From Microvirga sp. 17 mud 1-3 (lineage in GTDB: Bacteria > Pseudomonadota > Alphaproteobacteria > Rhizobiales > Beijerinckiaceae): DNA of 64,000 bases. The position numbers and the translations under genes were made by a program. The notes beneath the pieces are model-generated. The model did no database searches, was not told the DNA's origin, and was given only the letters and a program-made list of their open reading frames with translations. Positions 59,389 to 64,000 of this stretch are shown in pieces. Location: contig NZ_CP029481.1 of the NCBI RefSeq assembly GCF_003151255.1, positions 372,001 to 436,000 of the forward strand, written 5' to 3'. How positions within the stretch are numbered: the first letter of the stretch is position 1; each line of letters opens with the position of its first letter.

Positions 59389-60174
59389 CTATCGAGGCCG
59401 ATCTGCCTCCGAGAAGGCATGAACCTGGATCTCGGCCAGGGAACCCTCGGCGCGCTTGATCTGGACCCGCTCTGCCGCCCGAAGGATCAGCGTGGCCATG
59501 GCATCGCTCGCGGCGGACGGTTGGCGCTGCTCGATCGCGTCGAACACTTCCTGATGCTGCCGCATGACCTCACGGAAGCGCTCGTCGCTCGATACAGGCG
59601 AGCTGATCGTGAAGGATGTGGCCAGGGCTGCTCCGATGACGGAGCCGATCGATTGCAGGAAGGGATTGCCGGACGCCTCAAGGATCGCCTGATGGAAGGC
59701 AAGATCGGCCTTTGTGAAACCCTGTCGGTTGCTTTCGCAGCCATACATCGCCTGAAGGGCTCTGCGCATCCGTTCGAGCTGTTCCGGCGTCCGCCGCAGG
59801 GCCGCCGTGGCGCAGGCGAGCGGCTCGAGGGTCTGCCTGATCTCGAAGAGCCATCCGAGGAAGCGGGCGTCCACGCCCATCTCCAGGTGCCACTCGAGGA
59901 TGTCGGCATCGAACATGTTCCAGCTGTTGCGATCCAGAACCTTGGTGCCGACCTTCGTCTTGGATTCGATCAGCCCTTTCGCCGCCAGGGTCTTCAACGC
60001 CTCCCGGAGCGCCGTTCGGGATACGCCGAAGAGCTCCATCAGCTCGGCATCCCCCGGCAGGATGCTGCCGACCGGGAAGCGCCCCTGCATGATATTCTGG
60101 CCGATCCCGTGGGCAACGAGATCATGAGCTGATCGCGTTCTTGAGGGCCTCTGGAACTCGCGCGCCAACACCAT
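59389..60174 (-). CDS. FadR-subfamily GntR transcriptional regulator
   Basis: 261 residues. A winged helix at about 14-80 (GSILPGDAELMELFGVSRTALREALKTLAAKGLI) is followed by an FCD ligand-binding domain (about 105-240), with the metal-site pattern DLAFHQAILEASGN and a late QHQEVFDAIEQR. It lies between two sugar importers and 18 bases after yjfF, so it is probably the last gene of the ytf operon and a regulator of one or both importers. GguR of Agrobacterium is a functional analogue; identity is not shown. Confidence 0.85.
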   Translation of the reverse strand: MVLAREFQRPSRTRSAHDLVAHGIGQNIMQGRFPVGSILPGDAELMELFGVSRTALREALKTLAAKGLIESKTKVGTKVLDRNSWNMFDADILEWHLEMGVDARFLGWLFEIRQTLEPLACATAALRRTPEQLERMRRALQAMYGCESNRQGFTKADLAFHQAILEASGNPFLQSIGSVIGAALATSFTISSPVSSDERFREVMRQHQEVFDAIEQRQPSAASDAMATLILRAAERVQIKRAEGSLAEIQVHAFSEADRPR

Positions 60175-60192
60175 AGTCTTCTTCTTCCATCT

Positions 60193-61152
60193 CTATCGCG
60201 TTCGAAGCGATGCCGCCGCCAGCCCCCGCTGAAGGACGATGAACGCGAACAGCAGGGCGCCGATGGCAATCTTCGTCCACCAGGAACTCAGGGTCCCGTC
60301 GAAGGTGATATATGTCTGGATCAACCCCTGGATCAGCACACCGACAAACGTGCCGAGAATTGTTCCATAGCCTCCCGTCAGCAAGGTCCCGCCGATGACG
60401 ACAGCAGCGATTGCGTCAAGCTCGACGCCGGTGGCAGCCAGGGAATAGCCGGCAGAGGTATAGAAGGAAAAGACGATGCCCGCCAGGGCGGCCAGGAAGC
60501 TAGAGAGCATATAGATCCGGATCGTCGTCTTCCCGACCGGCACACCCATCAGCTCGGCCGACGTCTTGTTGCCGCCAAGAGCATACACATTGGCGCCGAA
60601 CCGGGTGAAATGAGCCAGGAGGATGCCCGCGGCGAAGATCAGGAGCATGACCATGGCGATGAAGGTCAGCCGTCCCCCGCCCGGCAGGGCAACGGCGATG
60701 TCCGTGATCTGTCCATAGGCGGGCGAATTGATGGGGATCGAGTCCGTCGTGAGCACGAAGCATAGACCCCGCGCCAGAAACATGCCGGCGAGCGTCACGA
60801 TGAAGGCCGGGATCTGGAAGGTATGGATCAGGAAGCCCATCCCGGCCCCGAACAGGGATGCGAGGATCAGGATGAGGGCGAAAGCCAGATAGGAATTGAG
60901 CCCATACCGCTCGATGGCGACGGCCAGGAACACGCCCGTGAAGGCGATCACGGACCCTACCGACAGGTCGATTCCGCCCGACAGGATCACGAAGGTCATG
61001 CCCACCGCAACGATTCCCAGGAAGGCATTGTCGGTGAAAAGATTGCCGATCACGCGGGTGGACGCGAAGCTCGGGAACTGGGCGAGGCAGATCAGATAAC
61101 CGGCGATGAATACCGCCAGGGTGATGAGCACGGGGAGGTGGCGCCGGATCAT
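60193..61152 (-). CDS. yjfF: Galactofuranose-type ABC transporter permease YjfF
   Basis: 319 residues, an RbsC-type membrane permease. Key segments are SGGIDLSVGSVIAFTGV, IPAFIVTLAGMFLARGLCFVL and VYALGGNKTSAELMGVPV. It overlaps ytfT by 4 bases (ATGA). In E. coli, YtfQRT-YjfF imports galactofuranose; the ligand here could differ. Confidence 0.9.
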   Translation of the reverse strand: MIRRHLPVLITLAVFIAGYLICLAQFPSFASTRVIGNLFTDNAFLGIVAVGMTFVILSGGIDLSVGSVIAFTGVFLAVAIERYGLNSYLAFALILILASLFGAGMGFLIHTFQIPAFIVTLAGMFLARGLCFVLTTDSIPINSPAYGQITDIAVALPGGGRLTFIAMVMLLIFAAGILLAHFTRFGANVYALGGNKTSAELMGVPVGKTTIRIYMLSSFLAALAGIVFSFYTSAGYSLAATGVELDAIAAVVIGGTLLTGGYGTILGTFVGVLIQGLIQTYITFDGTLSSWWTKIAIGALLFAFIVLQRGLAAASLRTR

Positions 61153-62153
61153 GCCTTGGCTCTCCAGATTGCGCGGAGGGCCGTCAGGACGGGCGACTGC
61201 GCCAGAAGCACCGCGAGAACGACGATCGCCTTCACGATCAGATTGTATTCAGGCGGGTAGCCGCTCAGCAGGATCCCGGTGTTCATGGCCTGGATGATAA
61301 GGGCGCCGATGACCGAGAGCCCGAGGCTGAAGCGCCCGCCAAAAAGAGAGGTTCCGCCGATGACCACCGCGAGGATGGCATCGAGCTCGAGCCAGAGACC
61401 GGCATTGTTAGCATCGGCGCCGCGGATGTCCGCCGTCACGATCAGCCCCGCAATGGCCGCGCAGAGACTGCACCACATATAGACCGCGATCGTGACGGCC
61501 TTGGTGCCGATGCCCGCATAGGCGCTGGAGCGGACATTGGCGCCGATCGCCTCGATGAAGAGACCGAGCGCCGTGTACCGTACCACCAGATGCGTGACGA
61601 GTAGCATCACAAGGGCGATCCCTACCGGCATCGGCAGCATCAGGAAGGAGCCTCCGCCGATGGCCGCAAAACCCTCGCTCACGAAGGTGATGATCTGTCC
61701 CTCCGTGATCAGCTGCGCGAAGCCGCGGCCGGCCACCATCAGGATCAGGGTGGCCACAAAAGGCTGAATTTCCAGAACGGCGACGAGGATGCCGTTCCAC
61801 AGGCCGCAGGCCAAACCGACACCGACTGCTGCCACGAGTGCGACCGGCAACGGATAACCCTGCGCCGTCATGGTGGCCGCCGCCGCCCCTGCAATCGCCA
61901 TGACCGCGCCGACCGACAGATCGATGCCGCGGGTGGCGATGACGAGGGTCATGCCCAGGGCCAGAATGGCGACCGGCGCCCCCCGGTTCAGCACATCGAT
62001 GAGGCTGCCGAAGAGACGCCCGTCCTGAAGGCGCAGGGCAAAGAAGTCGCGAAAGACGAGCCAGTTGATGAGAAAGACGATCAGGAGCGCAGCGAGCTGC
62101 GGAAACCCCTTGGGCAAGGTGCGCGGAGCAGCAGCCTGGATTGCGCCTCTCAT
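61149..62153 (-). CDS. ytfT: Galactofuranose-type ABC transporter permease YtfT
   Basis: 334 residues, the second RbsC-type permease of the system. Motifs are ATRGIDLSVGAVMAIAG, IQPFVATLILMVAGRGFAQLITEGQ and FIEAIGANVRSSAYAGI. It starts immediately after the ytfR stop (no gap) and overlaps yjfF. Two different permeases in one importer distinguish this system from the single-permease ChvE-GguAB. Confidence 0.9.
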   Translation of the reverse strand: MRGAIQAAAPRTLPKGFPQLAALLIVFLINWLVFRDFFALRLQDGRLFGSLIDVLNRGAPVAILALGMTLVIATRGIDLSVGAVMAIAGAAAATMTAQGYPLPVALVAAVGVGLACGLWNGILVAVLEIQPFVATLILMVAGRGFAQLITEGQIITFVSEGFAAIGGGSFLMLPMPVGIALVMLLVTHLVVRYTALGLFIEAIGANVRSSAYAGIGTKAVTIAVYMWCSLCAAIAGLIVTADIRGADANNAGLWLELDAILAVVIGGTSLFGGRFSLGLSVIGALIIQAMNTGILLSGYPPEYNLIVKAIVVLAVLLAQSPVLTALRAIWRAKA

Positions 62154-63662
62154 TCAAAAGCTCGCGATGGTTGTCATGATGGTATCGGCATTCACCTCGT
62201 CGCCCGAGAGCTCCCGCACATGCCGACGGTCGCGGAGCACGACCACGCGATCGCTGTAGGACGCGATCTCTTCGAGCTCAGAGGAGATGACGAGAAGAGC
62301 AAGTCCGTCCTCGCAAAGCTGCTCGATCAGGCGGATGATCTCCGCATGTGCACCCACGTCGATCCCGCGTGTGGGTTCGTCAAGGATCAGGAACCGTGGT
62401 TCGGTGGCGAGCCAGCGGGCAAGGAGTGCCTTCTGCTGGTTGCCTCCCGACAGCAGCCCAATAGGCTTTTCCGCATCGGGGGTGCGGATATCGAGAAGCT
62501 TGATGAAGCGCTCGGCAATGTCCTCCTGCCTGCGTCTTGGGATCAGACGCAGCCAACCGCGCTGTGCCTGGAGCGCCAGGATGATGTTTTCGCGAACTGA
62601 CAGCTCAGCCACGATTCCTTCCGTCTTGCGGTCTTCGGGCGTGAACCCGAACCGCAGCCGGGCTGCCTCGCGGGGCGTGGCGATGCGCACGGGCTTGCCG
62701 TCCACGAAGGCTTGGCCACTGTCCGCACGCTCGATGCCGAACATCAATCTCGCCGTTTCCGTACGACCGGAGCCGAGGAGGCCCGCAAGACCCACCACCT
62801 CGCCGGGACGCACCGCCAGATCGAACGGCTCGACGAGCCGGCGCTTGCCGTAATCCTTGAATGCGACCAGCGGCTCACCCATGACGGCGCTCCGCTGATT
62901 ACGATGAAGGGCCTCCGCCGCGAGTTCGCGCCCGAGCATCATGGAGACAAGCTCGATCCGTGGCAGGTCGGCGATCGGGCGGGAGCCCACGAGGCGTCCA
63001 TTGCGCAACACCGTGATCCGGTCGCAGATCGCATAGACCTGGTCGAGAAAGTGCGTGACGAACACGATGCCGATGCCACGGCTCTTGAGATCCCTCAGGA
63101 TCTTGAAAAGGATTTCGACCTCATGCGCATCGAGGCTCGCCGTCGGCTCGTCAAGGATCAGCACCTTGGCCGAGAGATCGACCGCACGGGCGATGGCAAC
63201 GATCTGCTGGACGGCCACCGAATAGGTGCTCAGAGGATTGGCAACATTGATGTCGAGCCCGTAGCTTGCGAGCAACTCCTCCGAGAGGCGCCGCATCTCG
63301 CCTGTGCGGACGAGGCCGAAACGGTGCGGCTGGCGGCCGATGTAGAGATTGTCCGCGACCGACAGGTTCGGCAGAAGATTGACTTCCTGATAGACGGTTC
63401 CGATACCCAGTGAGAGCGCATCCGCAGGATCCCGCGCTTCGAATTCCTGCCCGTCGAGGCGAATGGTTCCGGCATCGCGTCTGAAGACACCGGTCAACAC
63501 TTTGATCAGCGTCGACTTGCCGGCGCCGTTCTCGCCGAGCAGTCCGTGGATCTCGCCCGCATCCAGCGCGAAATCCACGTGGTCCAGCGCCTGCACGCCC
63601 GGAAAACCCTTCGTGAGGCCCCGGATCTCAAGGAGCTTGGGCTGCTCTGTCAATTCCGGCAT
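62154..63662 (-). CDS. ytfR: Galactofuranose-type ABC transporter ATPase YtfR
   Basis: 502 residues, two fused nucleotide-binding domains. Domain 1 has GENGAGKST and [11 protein letters not shown]; in place of LSGGQ its signature is STYSVAVQQIVAIARA, as in YtfR. Domain 2 has LSGGNQQK and [13 protein letters not shown], with a degenerate Walker A (GLLGSGRTE). A 70-base spacer separates it from ytfQ. Confidence 0.92.
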   Translation of the reverse strand: MPELTEQPKLLEIRGLTKGFPGVQALDHVDFALDAGEIHGLLGENGAGKSTLIKVLTGVFRRDAGTIRLDGQEFEARDPADALSLGIGTVYQEVNLLPNLSVADNLYIGRQPHRFGLVRTGEMRRLSEELLASYGLDINVANPLSTYSVAVQQIVAIARAVDLSAKVLILDEPTASLDAHEVEILFKILRDLKSRGIGIVFVTHFLDQVYAICDRITVLRNGRLVGSRPIADLPRIELVSMMLGRELAAEALHRNQRSAVMGEPLVAFKDYGKRRLVEPFDLAVRPGEVVGLAGLLGSGRTETARLMFGIERADSGQAFVDGKPVRIATPREAARLRFGFTPEDRKTEGIVAELSVRENIILALQAQRGWLRLIPRRRQEDIAERFIKLLDIRTPDAEKPIGLLSGGNQQKALLARWLATEPRFLILDEPTRGIDVGAHAEIIRLIEQLCEDGLALLVISSELEEIASYSDRVVVLRDRRHVRELSGDEVNADTIMTTIASF

Positions 63663-63732
63663 TGCGTCCCCGAATACCCAGATGCGAGGCAGCAGGCGGT
63701 TGCCCGCCTGCTGCTCTGGTCACGTAACGATC

Positions 63733-64000
63733 TCAGTAGAGATCCTTGCGCTTCTCGTATTCGGCCTTGGCGGTCTCGGGCGTGAAGACCTTGGATTCCG
63801 TCTGAATCCACTTCTTCGGCATCGTCCCGTCCTTCTTGAAGGCGACCAGCGCGTCGAGGGCCGGGCCCGCCATGTTTGGCGTCAGCTCCACCGTGACATT
63901 GGCCTCGCCATCGGCCATGGCCTTGAAAATGTCCGGAACGCCGTCGATGGAGACGATCTTGATGTCCGTTCCGGGCTTCAGGCCCGCTTCCTTGATGGCC
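63733..64000 (-). CDS. ytfQ: Galactofuranose-type ABC transporter substrate-binding protein YtfQ (C-terminal part)
   Basis: Only the last 88 or so codons are in the window; the gene continues past 64000. The visible residues read AIKEAGLKPGTDIKIVSIDG, then VPDIFKAMADGEANVTVEL, NMAGPALDALVAF and a terminal EYEKRKDLY, matching the C-terminal lobe of YtfQ-type periplasmic binding proteins. It is the first gene of the ytfQ-ytfR-ytfT-yjfF-gntR series on the minus strand. Confidence 0.88.
   Translation of the reverse strand, partial: AIKEAGLKPGTDIKIVSIDGVPDIFKAMADGEANVTVELTPNMAGPALDALVAFKKDGTMPKKWIQTESKVFTPETAKAEYEKRKDLY

Overview
This window is about 64 kb of a GC-rich chromosome. The gene content points to an alphaproteobacterium of the order Hyphomicrobiales (Rhizobiales). 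The indicators are the htpX-rsmB-heparinase-purH order, tsaD-gpsA divergent from hemC-hemD-mitofilin-hemY, an ScfR-type regulator next to isocitrate lyase, a DUF4170 protein, and a ChvE/GguAB sugar transporter. Methylobacteriaceae such as Microvirga is my guess from gene style only. I see no phage, insertion sequence, CRISPR array or rRNA operon. It is core chromosome on the left and catabolic and transport chromosome on the right.

Positions 1-16.3 kb are housekeeping: membrane protease HtpX behind a sigma-32-like promoter, RsmB, a heparinase II/III-like protein, PurH, Acs, an EVE protein, GpsA, TsaD, HemC/HemD, a mitofilin-like protein, HemY and a tRNA-Thr(CGT). Two copies of a palindromic repeat of about 141 bp lie at 6.2 and 8.6 kb. 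Positions 16.5-26.3 kb are signalling: a PAS-GGDEF-EAL protein, a cation efflux protein with an unusual metal site, a CHASE2 adenylate cyclase, a giant FecR-TPR-beta-barrel protein immediately upstream of it, and a single-domain response regulator.

Positions 26.7-35.1 kb hold a TerB-like/amidotransferase pair, an ScfR-type regulator divergent from isocitrate lyase with TGTAAA/TTTACA operator-like repeats between them, a DUF4170 protein and a four-gene osmoprotectant ABC importer closed by a 12-bp hairpin. Positions 35.2-48.9 kb form a catabolic locus. A GntR regulator heads a tightly overlapped minus-strand operon of creatininase-like, ketopantoate-reductase-like, SDR, CE4 deacetylase-like, P1 (DmpA/BapA-type) peptidase and isoaspartyl peptidase genes. 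It is divergent from a peptide-type ABC importer ending in an M32 carboxypeptidase. I infer uptake and breakdown of an unusual amide, possibly a beta-linked or cyclic peptide-like compound.

Positions 48.9-55.2 kb hold a HugZ-like protein, a cysteine-synthase-fold PLP enzyme, a second class III cyclase fused to TPRs, an M20 amidohydrolase and a TRIC-like channel. Positions 55.2-64 kb are all minus strand: two complete or nearly complete monosaccharide ABC importers (ChvE-GguA-GguB and YtfQ-YtfR-YtfT-YjfF) on either side of a FadR-type GntR regulator. ytfQ runs off the right edge. All calls rest on reading the sequence; no database search was run.
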